Origin: Compostibacter hankyongensis
GTDB taxonomy: Bacteria; Bacteroidota; Bacteroidia; Chitinophagales; Chitinophagaceae
Length of the DNA stretch: 64,000 nt
Direction: 5' to 3'
Assembly: GCF_039541075.1 (NCBI RefSeq)
Contig: NZ_BAABFN010000005.1
Span: 404,525 to 468,524 of the forward strand
Shown: positions 17,101-24,305 of the stretch, in pieces
Position numbering within the stretch: position 1 is the stretch's first letter
Layout of the letters: each line of letters begins with the position of its first letter
The notes under the pieces: model-generated
Seen by the model: the letters and a program-made list of their open reading frames with translations, nothing else
Databases searched by the model: none
Told to the model about the DNA's origin: nothing
Translations under genes and position numbers: made by a program

Positions 17101-17273
17101 CGGTAATTGGAAGAGTCGGTTGCATACAAGGCACGGCTGCCGGCATCGAAACGGACTTCGCCGGAAAGGTTGGCCTTCAGCAAGGCCTCCAGCCGCCGGA
17201 CATCCACGCCGCGGGCGGCCCTGGTCATAAAACGGGTATCGCCCGCAGCAGATGATTTGTTCTCAGGCTTCAT
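14184..17273 (-). CDS. FAD-linked and Fe-S D-lactate dehydrogenase (GlcD-GlpC-like fusion)
   Basis: A 1029-residue flavoprotein, probably oxidising D-lactate or a related 2-hydroxyacid. The N-terminal half is a PCMH-type FAD domain (VIPKSETDI, RGGGTSLAGQG, SIGGMLGNNSCG), followed by the C-terminal FAD-oxidase cap with YGHFGQGCIH and SGEHGDGQARG. The second half carries the CLSCKGCKHDCP ferredoxin motif (about residue 638) and two CCG domains (CCGRPLYDFG at about 783, GCCGMAGYFG at about 909). A terminal hydrophobic segment could anchor it at the inner membrane. The start is the Met before KPENKS; an in-frame ATG at 17297 is less likely. Last gene of a run with the enolase-type and TPP genes. 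Confidence 0.9.
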   Translation of the reverse strand: MKPENKSSAAGDTRFMTRAARGVDVRRLEALLKANLSGEVRFDAGSRALYATDSSNYRQVPIGVVIPKSETDIIHTVAACRKYHAPLLMRGGGTSLAGQGCNVAVVLDTTKYYNRVLELDKTRKTVRVQTGIVLDHMLKATRREGLVFGPDPATHNHCSIGGMLGNNSCGIHSVMAAHAGYGARMSDNTASLSVLTYDGIKMEVGPTGEQELEAIIRAGGRRGDIYRQLRDFRDKYADLIRERFPDIPRRVSGYNLPALLPENGFNVAAALVGSECTCVTILEATLKLMEEPPARSLLVLGYPDIFTAGRQVPRVMQHKPIGLEGIDDRLLKDMQEKGLNLEDLELLPEGKGWLLVEFGADTKAQADEAAKQLMEALGKEEKPPVMSLFDDPAQEKMLWEIRESGLGATAWVHGKPDSWPGWEDSAVPPEKVGDYLEELRALFSSYGYEPSLYGHFGQGCIHCRVGFDLFSQEGLQRYKKFTEAAARLVLKYGGSISGEHGDGQARGDLLEIMYGKEMVQAFREFKAIWDPQGKMNPGKIVDTYGQLSNLRVGTHYQPANPETFFHFPAEGSFSRAALRCVGVGNCRRSEGGTMCPSYMATYEEEHSTRGRARMLFEMLQGQVVTRGWKDKYVKKSLDLCLSCKGCKHDCPVNVDMATYKSEFLFHYYKGRLRPRSAYAFGLIHWWSRLASQMPELVNGITQSRVLAPLVKLMTGVAPERSLPRFAAQPFRKWFTQQERKKSDRPRVILWTDTFNNFFLPETLVAGAEVLEAAGFRVVIPRRQLCCGRPLYDFGMLHMARGLLQQILGSLRREIRAGTPVVGLEPSCVAVFRDELCNLLPYNEDARRLRSQTYTLAEFLEKKAPHFQLPAFKRKALLHGHCHHKAIMQLDTDEKVLRHMQLDYQLLDSGCCGMAGYFGYEKGAPYQVSVRAGENVLLPAVRKASKDTLIIADGFSCREQIRQLTDRGGLHTAQVIRMALDGKDAAAPYPERRYAGKLKSVSANHLPRLLAGAAIAGIGVFLLAGRLLRK

Positions 17274-17314
17274 TATACGGTTTTTGCTGATGATCAATTT
17301 CCGCAGCTATTGTT

Positions 17315-18436
17315 TCAAAGGGCATATTTTCCGGCGTCGGCCCGCTTCAGCTCAAGGCCCAGTCCCGGCCGTCCCGGGTCGGGACGCAGCATGCCGTTCG
17401 CCGGCTCGGGGACGCCGTCAAAAAACATCTTCTCTATCCGCACATGATCGTAAAAGTATTCTGCCACACAAAAGGAAGGAAGGGCCAGCGCTGCAGGCAA
17501 ATGAAGCGCTGGGGCGCAATGAGAGGAAAAGGGAAGCTGCCGCGCCTCGCAGAGATAGCCGGCTTTTAAAAATCCGGTAATTCCGCCGCAGCGCGTAGCA
17601 TCGGCCTGCAATACATCCACTGCCCCGGCCTGCAGCATGGCATCAAAATAAGGAAGATTATACCCGTATTCCCCGGCTGCGATACGCATAGAGGGCGGAA
17701 CGCGGGTACGGATAAATTGCAGTCCCTTCAGATCGGCAGCAGGCACAGGTTCTTCAAACCAGCTTACCCCATACTGCGCAAACTGCTCTGCTTTCTCCAG
17801 CGCTTCACGCGCGTGGTAAGCACCGTTGGCATCCACAAACAGCGCAGCATGTCCGCCGACGGCATCCCGGGCTGCCCTGACGCGTCTTTCATCTTCCTGA
17901 GGCCGGCGCCCCACTTTCATTTTCACACCGCGAAAGCCTGCCTGCGCCCATTTCCCCAACTGCTCCTGCAAACGGTCTATCGTATAGGAGGTAAAGCCGC
18001 CGCTGCCATACAACTGCATTTCAGGCCTGACCTTTCCCAGCAGATCTGAAAGGGATAAACCCAGCACCTTGGCCTTAAGGTCCCAGAGCGCGCTGTCCAC
18101 GGCAGATAGCGCCATAGCCGCCACACCGCAATTCCCTTCATTGCGGACCGCTGCGGTCAGGAGGCCGGCGGTTTCGGGTATGTTCATCACATCTGCCCCG
18201 CCAAGCAAGGGCTTGAGCATTTTATCAATGAACGTGGCTACGGCGGGGCTGCCATACGTATATCCGATACCGTGCTTCCCGCCGCCTTCTATTTCCGCCA
18301 GCACAAGGGTAGTATGGGTCCATTTAAAGGTACTATCCGACTCAGGAGTATCCGTAGGTATCCGGTAAACAGATACCGTCAGGTCACTGACCGGCACCTG
18401 CCCCCCAAGCGGCCGTATGTTTGGAAAAGAATGCAT
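17315..18436 (-). CDS. Enolase-superfamily protein (mandelate racemase/muconate lactonizing group)
   Basis: A 373-residue enzyme with the capping domain and (beta/alpha)7 barrel. Metal and catalytic residues are visible: KMK (Lys172/Lys174), Asp202 in FVDANGAY, Glu228 in WFEEP, Glu256 in AAGEYG, Asp279 in QADATRCGG, and His306 in SSHCAP. The K-x-K plus Asp-His pair is the mandelate-racemase arrangement used by sugar-acid dehydratases and epimerases. The exact acid is unknown. It lies between the TPP enzyme (19 bases upstream) and the D-lactate dehydrogenase (41 bases downstream), which suggests feeding a 2-keto or 2-hydroxy acid into them. Confidence 0.9.
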   Translation of the reverse strand: MHSFPNIRPLGGQVPVSDLTVSVYRIPTDTPESDSTFKWTHTTLVLAEIEGGGKHGIGYTYGSPAVATFIDKMLKPLLGGADVMNIPETAGLLTAAVRNEGNCGVAAMALSAVDSALWDLKAKVLGLSLSDLLGKVRPEMQLYGSGGFTSYTIDRLQEQLGKWAQAGFRGVKMKVGRRPQEDERRVRAARDAVGGHAALFVDANGAYHAREALEKAEQFAQYGVSWFEEPVPAADLKGLQFIRTRVPPSMRIAAGEYGYNLPYFDAMLQAGAVDVLQADATRCGGITGFLKAGYLCEARQLPFSSHCAPALHLPAALALPSFCVAEYFYDHVRIEKMFFDGVPEPANGMLRPDPGRPGLGLELKRADAGKYAL

Positions 18437-18455
18437 AAGGAGGCGTAACTACGCA

Positions 18456-20240
18456 TTATTTCCCCGGGAGATAGCTCTCGATCACATCCTTATAGGCCTG
18501 CCGGATCATATCGCCTCTTCCGGAATCGCCCTTGAGTATGGAAAGGACAAAGGATTTGGCCTGCTCAAAGTTGATATGCGGAGGCAACGGCGGAACGTTC
18601 GGATCCGTTACCACATCCAGGACAACAGGCCGGTGAGCGCTCAGCGCCTGCTCCAGGGCAGGCACGATGTCGTCCGGTTCTTCCACCCGTATACCTTCCA
18701 GCCCCAGCAGCTCCGCATAGCGGGCATAGGGAAACTCGGGTATATCCTGCGAAGCGTCAAATTTGGGATCGCCGACCAGCACCCGCTGTTCCCAGGTTAC
18801 CTGGTTGAGATCGCGGTTGTTCAGCACCAGGATCAGGAAGCGGGGATCTTTCCAGCGTTCCCAGTACTTGGCAATCGTAATGAGCCCGTTGTTGCCCAGC
18901 ATCTGCATTGCCCCGTCGCCGACCAGCGCCACCGGCATGCGGTCCGGGTAAGCAAACTTTGCTGCAATGGCATAGGGCACGCCGGGACACATGGTGGCCA
19001 GGTTCCCCGAGAGCGAAGCCATCATTCCCTTCCGGATCTTGATATCCCGCGCAAACCAGTTGGCGGAGGAGCCGGAATCCGATGTGAGGATACAGTCGTC
19101 AGGCAGTCGCGACGACAGCTCCCAGTATACTCTTTGCGGATTGATGGGCTTTGCGCTGTTCATCGCGCGGGCCTCCAGCACCTTCCACCACCTGGCCACC
19201 TCTTTTTCGATCTGTTCCCGCCAGCTGCGGTCTTCTTTTCTTTTCAGCAAGGGCATGAGGGCGCGTAAGGTCTCCCGGCTGTCTCCCTGCAGGTTGACGT
19301 CCATCGGGTACCGTATACCAAGCATACCGCCCTTGATGTCGATCTGTACGCCTTTTGCCTGACCTTCCTTCGGAAGAAATTCGGAGTAGGGGAAACCCGA
19401 TCCGACCATAAGCAGGGTATCGCATTCCATGATCAGATCCCAGCTGGGCTTGGTGCCCAGCAGGCCTATCGACCCCGTCACATAGGGGAGATCATCCGGG
19501 ATGACGGCTTTCCCGAGCAGGGCTTTGGCGATACCTGCCCCCAGCACATCGGCCGTCTCCAGCACTTCTGCGGCAGCTCCGAAAGCGCCCGCCCCGATCA
19601 GCATGGCTATCTTTTTCCCTTCATTCAGCAGGTCGGCCGCCCTTTGCAGATCGGCATCAGACGGAAGCATGCGGGGTCTGGAATAACCTGCCCCGGAATG
19701 CACGGTACCGTGTTTCCGCTCGGGCTCTTCCGCATCCAGCTCCTGAACGTCATTCGGGATGACAATACAGGTAACCGTCCGTTCCGCCAGCGCTATGCGG
19801 AAAGCGCGGTCCACCAGATGCCTGACCTGTCCCGGCTCGGAGGCCATATGCACATAAGCGCCGGCAACATCCTTATACAGGCTGATCAGATCCACCTCCT
19901 GCTGATAGCTTCCGCCCAGCGCCGATCGTGCCTGCTGCCCGATAATAGCCACTACAGGCTGGTGATCCATCTTTGCATCATAGAGACCATTGAGCAGGTG
20001 AATGGCGCCGGGACCGGAAGTTGCCATACATACGCCTGCCGTTCCGGTAAACTTGGCGTGTCCGCAGGCCATGAAAGCCGCCATCTCCTCGTGACGTACC
20101 TGTATAAAATCGATGGCTCCGTCCATCCGGTTTAAGGCGCCCATCAGGCCGTTTATACCGTCGCCGGGGTATCCGAAGATGCGTTTAACCCCCCAGGCGG
20201 ACAAACGGCTGATCAGGTAATCGCTGGCCGTTTTACTCAT
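18456..20240 (-). CDS. Thiamine-diphosphate enzyme, pyruvate oxidase (PoxB) type
   Basis: A 594-residue member of the PoxB/acetolactate synthase family. The N-terminal PYR domain has YPGDGINGL and catalytic Glu51 in RHEEMAAF. A central FAD/nucleotide-type domain has IGAGAFG and GSIGLLGTKPSW. The C-terminal PP domain has the GDGAMQ...NN ThDP-Mg motif (about 430-460). FSVL-type C-terminal residues after PPLPPHINFEQA match the pyruvate:quinone oxidoreductase branch, which converts pyruvate to acetate and CO2 and passes electrons to quinone. It is the second gene of a four-gene minus-strand run. Acetolactate synthase is less likely, since no small subunit is adjacent. Confidence 0.87.
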   Translation of the reverse strand: MSKTASDYLISRLSAWGVKRIFGYPGDGINGLMGALNRMDGAIDFIQVRHEEMAAFMACGHAKFTGTAGVCMATSGPGAIHLLNGLYDAKMDHQPVVAIIGQQARSALGGSYQQEVDLISLYKDVAGAYVHMASEPGQVRHLVDRAFRIALAERTVTCIVIPNDVQELDAEEPERKHGTVHSGAGYSRPRMLPSDADLQRAADLLNEGKKIAMLIGAGAFGAAAEVLETADVLGAGIAKALLGKAVIPDDLPYVTGSIGLLGTKPSWDLIMECDTLLMVGSGFPYSEFLPKEGQAKGVQIDIKGGMLGIRYPMDVNLQGDSRETLRALMPLLKRKEDRSWREQIEKEVARWWKVLEARAMNSAKPINPQRVYWELSSRLPDDCILTSDSGSSANWFARDIKIRKGMMASLSGNLATMCPGVPYAIAAKFAYPDRMPVALVGDGAMQMLGNNGLITIAKYWERWKDPRFLILVLNNRDLNQVTWEQRVLVGDPKFDASQDIPEFPYARYAELLGLEGIRVEEPDDIVPALEQALSAHRPVVLDVVTDPNVPPLPPHINFEQAKSFVLSILKGDSGRGDMIRQAYKDVIESYLPGK

Positions 20241-20264
20241 GCTTTATGTTTTAAAAGGGTTATA

Positions 20265-20813
20265 CTACGAAGCTTCTTCGCTGGCACTGATGTTAATATG
20301 GTTTTCAGCAATACTCGACAGCAATACGTCGGCGGCCTTTTCTTCCTGGATGGTTTGACCGAGCACTTCGGCGACATCAGGCATCCCAAGGGTTTTGGCC
20401 AGCGTAATAAGACCGCCGTAGGTAGCGATCTCATAATGTTCTGCTTTCTGGGCAGCCATAATGATACCGGCATCGCGTGTAAGCGTGCCGGTTTCGGTAT
20501 CGGCAATCACGTCTTCCCCTTCTTTGATGATGCCGGCCATGGCTTCGCATTTTTTTGCACGCGCGCCCACGCCGATCATGTCAAAAACTTCTTCAAGCCG
20601 GTCCACATGGCCTTCCGTTTCTGCCAGGTGATTGCCAAGCGCCTGCTTCAGCTCTTCCGTAGTGGCCTTGTCTTCCATCTTGGGAAGCGCCTTTACAAGA
20701 TGCTTCTCTGCCCAGAGAATATCTTTCAGCTCGTCCACAAAAAAATCCATCAACAGGGACTCCTGCTGTTTGTCCGTAAGGACGCCCCCAGCGCGGGATG
20801 ATTTACGTTCCAT
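20265..20813 (-). CDS. DUF892 (YciF-like) ferritin-fold stress protein, second copy
   Basis: A 182-residue paralogue of the protein at 11327-11866. It shares the same four helices: KDILWAEKHLV, GNHLAETEGHVDRL, AAQKAEHYEIATYG and IQEEKAADVLL. The start at 20813 (MERKSS) was chosen over an upstream ATG at 20843 because the added residues look non-coding. It leads a minus-strand run followed by the PoxB-like enzyme after 24 bases. That position suggests the run is transcribed with stress genes. Metal chemistry in the family is not established. Confidence 0.9.
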   Translation of the reverse strand: MERKSSRAGGVLTDKQQESLLMDFFVDELKDILWAEKHLVKALPKMEDKATTEELKQALGNHLAETEGHVDRLEEVFDMIGVGARAKKCEAMAGIIKEGEDVIADTETGTLTRDAGIIMAAQKAEHYEIATYGGLITLAKTLGMPDVAEVLGQTIQEEKAADVLLSSIAENHINISASEEAS

Positions 20814-21062
20814 GGAAAAATGATTTTTAAAACAGATGAACAATAACGTTTGTCTATTTTCCTCAAAAGATTATGCCAAAGGAAAAACAGAAAGGCAGCA
20901 GCTGCAGCTATCCCGCGCCAACAAGGCTTCTTTAGCCGGACAGCTACCGTTGCATATGCCGGATACAGCTCCGGACAGCGCGTTTTTAATGCAGTTTTTT
21001 TCCCTCTCTACACAGGCTGAGGAAAAAATTGCGCAAACCGTTTCCTGCGCCATCCCGGGAGA

Positions 21063-21839
21063 TCAGGAAGTCTTTCTCCGCTTCTTGCCAAGGCTGGCTT
21101 TAAGCTGTTCCATAAGATTATCGGTACGTTTGTGTACCACCTTTAACTTGGGAGCCGTCGTTTTCTTCCCTCTGGCCTTGGCCTTGATCACCTTTAACAG
21201 CTCTGCGGAATAGGTATCCTTATAGTTGCCGATCTTAAAATCACCTGTCATCTGTTCGATCAGGGTTACCGCCATCTTCAGCTCGCCGGGATTTATCTTT
21301 TTTGCGACAGGGGCGTTCACCTCCTCCGGGTTTCTTATCTCTTCCTCAAAACGGATCCTGTTGAGCACGATCAGGTCATTTACGACCTTTATGACACACA
21401 GGTGCTCCCTGTTTCGCAGCACGTAGGTTCCCAGCCCGGCTTTTTTTGTTTTCCGCAATGCTTCCCGGAGCAGGAGATAGGGTTTTTGACCTTTTTTCTC
21501 GGGTTCTACATAATATGGCGTCTCATAGTAAATACTGTCTATTTCACTTTCATCCACAAACTCCATAATCTCGATACGCTTTGTTTTTTCCGGACTGGCA
21601 TTTTCAAAATCCTTGGGGGTAAGCACAATATACTTACCGTTCAGGTCATAGGCCCGTACGATATCCTCCCACTCCACTTCCTTACCGGTATCTTCGTTTA
21701 CACGCATGTACCGGATACGGGCATGATCCGACTTGTCCAGCAGGTCGAAGTCCAGCTCGCTTCCCTGCGTTGCGCTGTATAGCTTAACGGGTATGCTTAC
21801 CAGTCCGAAGCCGATGTCTCCTGTCCATATCGATTTCAT
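21063..21839 (-). CDS. ku: Ku protein for non-homologous DNA end joining
   Basis: Homodimeric ring protein that binds broken DNA ends and recruits ligase LigD. The 258-residue length is normal for bacterial Ku. It starts MKSIWTGDIGFGLVSIPVKLYSAT, the family signature, which decides the start at 21839; an upstream extension to 21929 was rejected. Later parts include HARIRYMRVNEDTGKEVEW, VLTPKDFE and AGLGTYVLRNREHLCVI. The C-terminus is very basic (KARGKK, SLGKKRRKTS), suiting DNA contact. No ligD lies in the window. It is divergent from the small-protein/nucleotidyltransferase run. Confidence 0.95.
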   Translation of the reverse strand: MKSIWTGDIGFGLVSIPVKLYSATQGSELDFDLLDKSDHARIRYMRVNEDTGKEVEWEDIVRAYDLNGKYIVLTPKDFENASPEKTKRIEIMEFVDESEIDSIYYETPYYVEPEKKGQKPYLLLREALRKTKKAGLGTYVLRNREHLCVIKVVNDLIVLNRIRFEEEIRNPEEVNAPVAKKINPGELKMAVTLIEQMTGDFKIGNYKDTYSAELLKVIKAKARGKKTTAPKLKVVHKRTDNLMEQLKASLGKKRRKTS

Positions 21840-21935
21840 AAAAAGCTGATTTAGGATTAAATATGCCGCTGTTGCCTGTAAAGAAATTATCGTACCGGAA
21901 ATCGGCAATGGAATCATTTTTGCAAACAAATAAAA

Positions 21936-21941
21936 AGGAGG
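21936..21941 (+). promoter_or_regulatory. Strong Shine-Dalgarno site
   Basis: AGGAGG lies 9 bases before the ATG at 21951. Most genes in the window lack such a site, as expected in Bacteroidota, so this one stands out. It supports the start of the 87-residue protein. Confidence 0.6.
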
Positions 21942-21950
21942 AGCATATCT

Positions 21951-22214
21951 ATGGAACCGTTAAGAACCTACCGATACAGCCGCAAAAACGAAAAAGATAC
22001 CCAGGAAATTATCATTCGGGAAAAAGACTACGGAGAGATGATCGTATATGATATCCTTTGCGGAGGCACAGTGCTGTTCACCCTTGCTCCCGAAGGAACG
22101 CTCGTCTTCTCCGACTGGGAAAAGGCCCGGGCCGAACCGTATGCCTTCAGCGAGGAAACATTAAACGGCATAAGGTCTTTTATACTCAAACAGCAGAGAG
22201 GGGAAGCGTCCTGA
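21951..22214 (+). CDS. Small protein of unknown function, divergent from ku
   Basis: An 87-residue soluble protein. It begins with a basic, polar segment (MEPLRTYRYSRKNEKDTQE), then likely strands (IIIREKDYGEMIVYDILCGG, TVLFTLAPEGTLVF), and ends with a helix (EETLNGIRSFILKQQRGE). I do not recognise a family. An unusual strong Shine-Dalgarno sequence precedes it. It is 17 bases upstream of the nucleotidyltransferase gene, so the two are probably co-transcribed. It could be a regulator or partner for that enzyme, but nothing in the sequence proves this. Confidence 0.65.
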   Translation: MEPLRTYRYSRKNEKDTQEIIIREKDYGEMIVYDILCGGTVLFTLAPEGTLVFSDWEKARAEPYAFSEETLNGIRSFILKQQRGEAS

Positions 22215-22231
22215 CCCGGACGTATACCGTT

Positions 22232-22984
22232 ATGCATCAAAGCTATTTTATGCAGGAAAAAGATGAGGGAAAAGAAGCAGCGCACTCCTTTTACCGGAAA
22301 ACGTTGCAGATCATCAGGGAGGGAGATGTGCGCTGCATGCTCGGCGGCGCTTTCGCCCTCTTTCACTATGCCGGCATCTACCGCGATACAAAAGACCTCG
22401 ATATTTTCTGCAATGTGCACGACTACCCTTCGCTGCTAAAGCTGTTTACCGAGAAAGGCTATACTACCGAGCTTACGGACAGCCGCTGGCTGGCCAAGGT
22501 CTTCGACGGGGAATATTTTGTAGACATCATTTTCAATACCCCCAACAATATCTGCCGGGTGGACGATAGCTGGTTCTGCCATGCCGTGCGGGCTGAAGTG
22601 CTGGATGAGGAAGTGCTCCTTCTTCCGCCCGAAGAGCTGATCTGGTGTAAAACGTATGTGCAGAGCCGTTACCGGTACGACGGAGCCGACATTCAGCATA
22701 TCCTGTTAAAATGCGGAAAACGCCTGGACTGGAAAAGACTCCTTTCACGGCTGGATCAGCACTGGCACCTGCTGCTGGCCAATCTCATCCTTTTCCAGTT
22801 CATCTATCCGGCAGATTACCGGGAAATCATCCCCGAGTGGCTGCTTCAGGAACTGCTGCGCCGGGTGCAGCAGCAGTACGAGGTACCGCCGCCCACCCGG
22901 GCAGTATGCCTCGGCCCTTTGGTGGACCAGCAGCAATATGATATCGATATCCGCGAGTGGAGTTATAAGATCAATACCATTTAA
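22232..22984 (+). CDS. Nucleotidyltransferase-fold protein
   Basis: A 250-residue protein with the DNA polymerase-beta-type nucleotidyltransferase core: a Gly-Gly pair (CMLGGAFALFHY, Gly38-Gly39) followed by DTKDLDIFC with Asp55 and Asp57, the expected metal ligands. A third acidic position may lie in YFVDIIFNT. The C-terminal half is helical. Members of this superfamily include antitoxin-paired MNT/AbiEii proteins and aminoglycoside transferases; which applies here is unclear. The start at 22232 was chosen over 22058 because the longer form overlaps the upstream gene; 22250 is also possible. The phosphoesterase gene begins 9 bases after it. Confidence 0.75.
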   Translation: MHQSYFMQEKDEGKEAAHSFYRKTLQIIREGDVRCMLGGAFALFHYAGIYRDTKDLDIFCNVHDYPSLLKLFTEKGYTTELTDSRWLAKVFDGEYFVDIIFNTPNNICRVDDSWFCHAVRAEVLDEEVLLLPPEELIWCKTYVQSRYRYDGADIQHILLKCGKRLDWKRLLSRLDQHWHLLLANLILFQFIYPADYREIIPEWLLQELLRRVQQQYEVPPPTRAVCLGPLVDQQQYDIDIREWSYKINTI

Positions 22985-22993
22985 CAGCGCTTC

Positions 22994-23749
22994 ATGAACG
23001 ACATACCCGACAGGAAGGATAAGAAAAAAAAGATAAGGCTGGCTGCCGTGGCCGACCTGCATGTTCAGGAAACGGATCAGGGAAAATGGACCGGCTTCTT
23101 CAATGACATATCGCAACAGGCCGATGTGGTGCTGATCTGCGGAGACCTTACCGATACGGGGGACGAAGGAGAGGCGCAGTTGCTATCGGAGGCGTTAAAA
23201 TCCTGCACCGTCCCGGTGGTGGGCGTACTGGGCAACCATGATCACGAAAAAGGCCGCCATAAGCTGATACGACAGACGCTGCAGCAGGAGCATGTACATA
23301 TCCTCGAGGGGGAGGCCGTCGTTATCGAGGGCGTGGGGTTTGCAGGGGTAAAAGGCTTCGGCGGCGGATTCGACCGGCATATGCTTTCCATGTTCGGCGA
23401 AAAGGCAATGAAAGCATTTGTGCAGGAGGCTGTAGATGAGGCCCTCCAGCTGGATCGCGCTCTTGCTCATCTGGACCAGGAGCATAACGGCATCCCCAAG
23501 ATCGCGCTGATGCATTATTCTCCTCTTCAGGAAACCGTACGCGGAGAGCCGGAGGAGATATATCCTTTCCTGGGATCTTCCCGTCTCGCCGAACCGCTTA
23601 TCCGGAGAAAAGTGGTGGCCGCCTTCCACGGGCATGCGCATGCGGGCAAGCTGCAGGGAGATCTTTCCGGGGTAAAGGTCTTTAATGTAGCCCGGCGGGT
23701 GCTCCATCAGGAAGGGCATCCGTTACCTTTTTTTATCTTTGAAGTATAG
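22994..23749 (+). CDS. Calcineurin-like metallophosphoesterase
   Basis: A 251-residue cytosolic phosphoesterase with all metal-site blocks in order: ADLHV (Asp21, His23), ICGDLTDTGD, LGNHDHEKG, a middle His in LMHYSP, and HGHAHAG. A Lys-rich N-terminus precedes the fold and there is no signal peptide. It follows the nucleotidyltransferase by 9 bases, an arrangement that suggests one protein adds and the other removes a phosphoryl or nucleotidyl group. This is inference; the substrate could be a nucleotide, nucleic acid end or protein. Confidence 0.87.
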   Translation: MNDIPDRKDKKKKIRLAAVADLHVQETDQGKWTGFFNDISQQADVVLICGDLTDTGDEGEAQLLSEALKSCTVPVVGVLGNHDHEKGRHKLIRQTLQQEHVHILEGEAVVIEGVGFAGVKGFGGGFDRHMLSMFGEKAMKAFVQEAVDEALQLDRALAHLDQEHNGIPKIALMHYSPLQETVRGEPEEIYPFLGSSRLAEPLIRRKVVAAFHGHAHAGKLQGDLSGVKVFNVARRVLHQEGHPLPFFIFEV

Positions 23750-23784
23750 CAATGTGGAATAAATACCCCGAAACCGGTAAAATC

Positions 23785-24273
23785 ATGAACAGTTCAGCAC
23801 AACAGGACCGCAAGGCTACGGTGAAGGCCCTCACCGAGCTGCTCAACGGCGGGCATGCCCATGTTACCTTTGAAGATGCGGTAAAAGATGTACCCGCGGC
23901 CCAAAGGTGTATCCGGGCTAAAGAGCTTCCTTATAGCATATGGGAGCTGGTGGAACATATCCGCATCACCCAGTGGGATATACTGGAATTTTCGACTAAT
24001 CCGGAATACCGGGAGCTCTCCTGGCCGGACGACTACTGGCCTGGGACGGAAAAACCGGCAGACGAAGCGGCCTGGGAAAAAACCATAGCGCAGATAAGGC
24101 AGGACCGGGAAAAATTTATCGCCCTGCTGAAAAAACCGGAGAACGATCTTTATACCCCCTTTGCTCACGGAAACGGACAGAACCTGATCCGTGAGGCCAT
24201 GCTGATTGCCGATCATACCAGCTATCATACCGGGCAGATCATCCTGGTCAGAAGATTGCTGGGTATATGGTAA
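23785..24273 (+). CDS. DinB-fold protein
   Basis: A 162-residue four-helix-bundle protein of the DinB/YfiT-like superfamily. The metal-type histidines are in WELVEHIRITQWD and in ADHTSYHTGQIILVRRLLG, the usual C-terminal signature. Superfamily members include thiol transferases and damage-inducible proteins of unknown role. The start at 23785 (MNSSAQQ) was chosen; an ATG at 23752, three bases after the previous stop, would add 11 residues and cannot be excluded. It is the last gene of the run starting with the small protein at 21951, and it converges with the SRPBCC gene. Confidence 0.82.
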   Translation: MNSSAQQDRKATVKALTELLNGGHAHVTFEDAVKDVPAAQRCIRAKELPYSIWELVEHIRITQWDILEFSTNPEYRELSWPDDYWPGTEKPADEAAWEKTIAQIRQDREKFIALLKKPENDLYTPFAHGNGQNLIREAMLIADHTSYHTGQIILVRRLLGIW

Positions 24274-24305
24274 CCCGCGACCGGCTTCCGGAGACACCGG
24301 TTACC
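24269..24305. repeat. Inverted repeat spanning two convergent gene ends
   Basis: GGTAACC (24269-24275) pairs with GGTTACC (24299-24305), with a further CCGG/CCGG pair inside. It covers both stop codons of the convergent DinB-fold and SRPBCC genes and may act as a two-way transcription stop, though no T tract follows. Confidence 0.4.

Noticed and set aside
20836..21213. Plus-strand 125-residue frame between DUF892 and Ku
   Set aside because: Its second half is antisense to Ku and the first half has no conserved-looking pattern.
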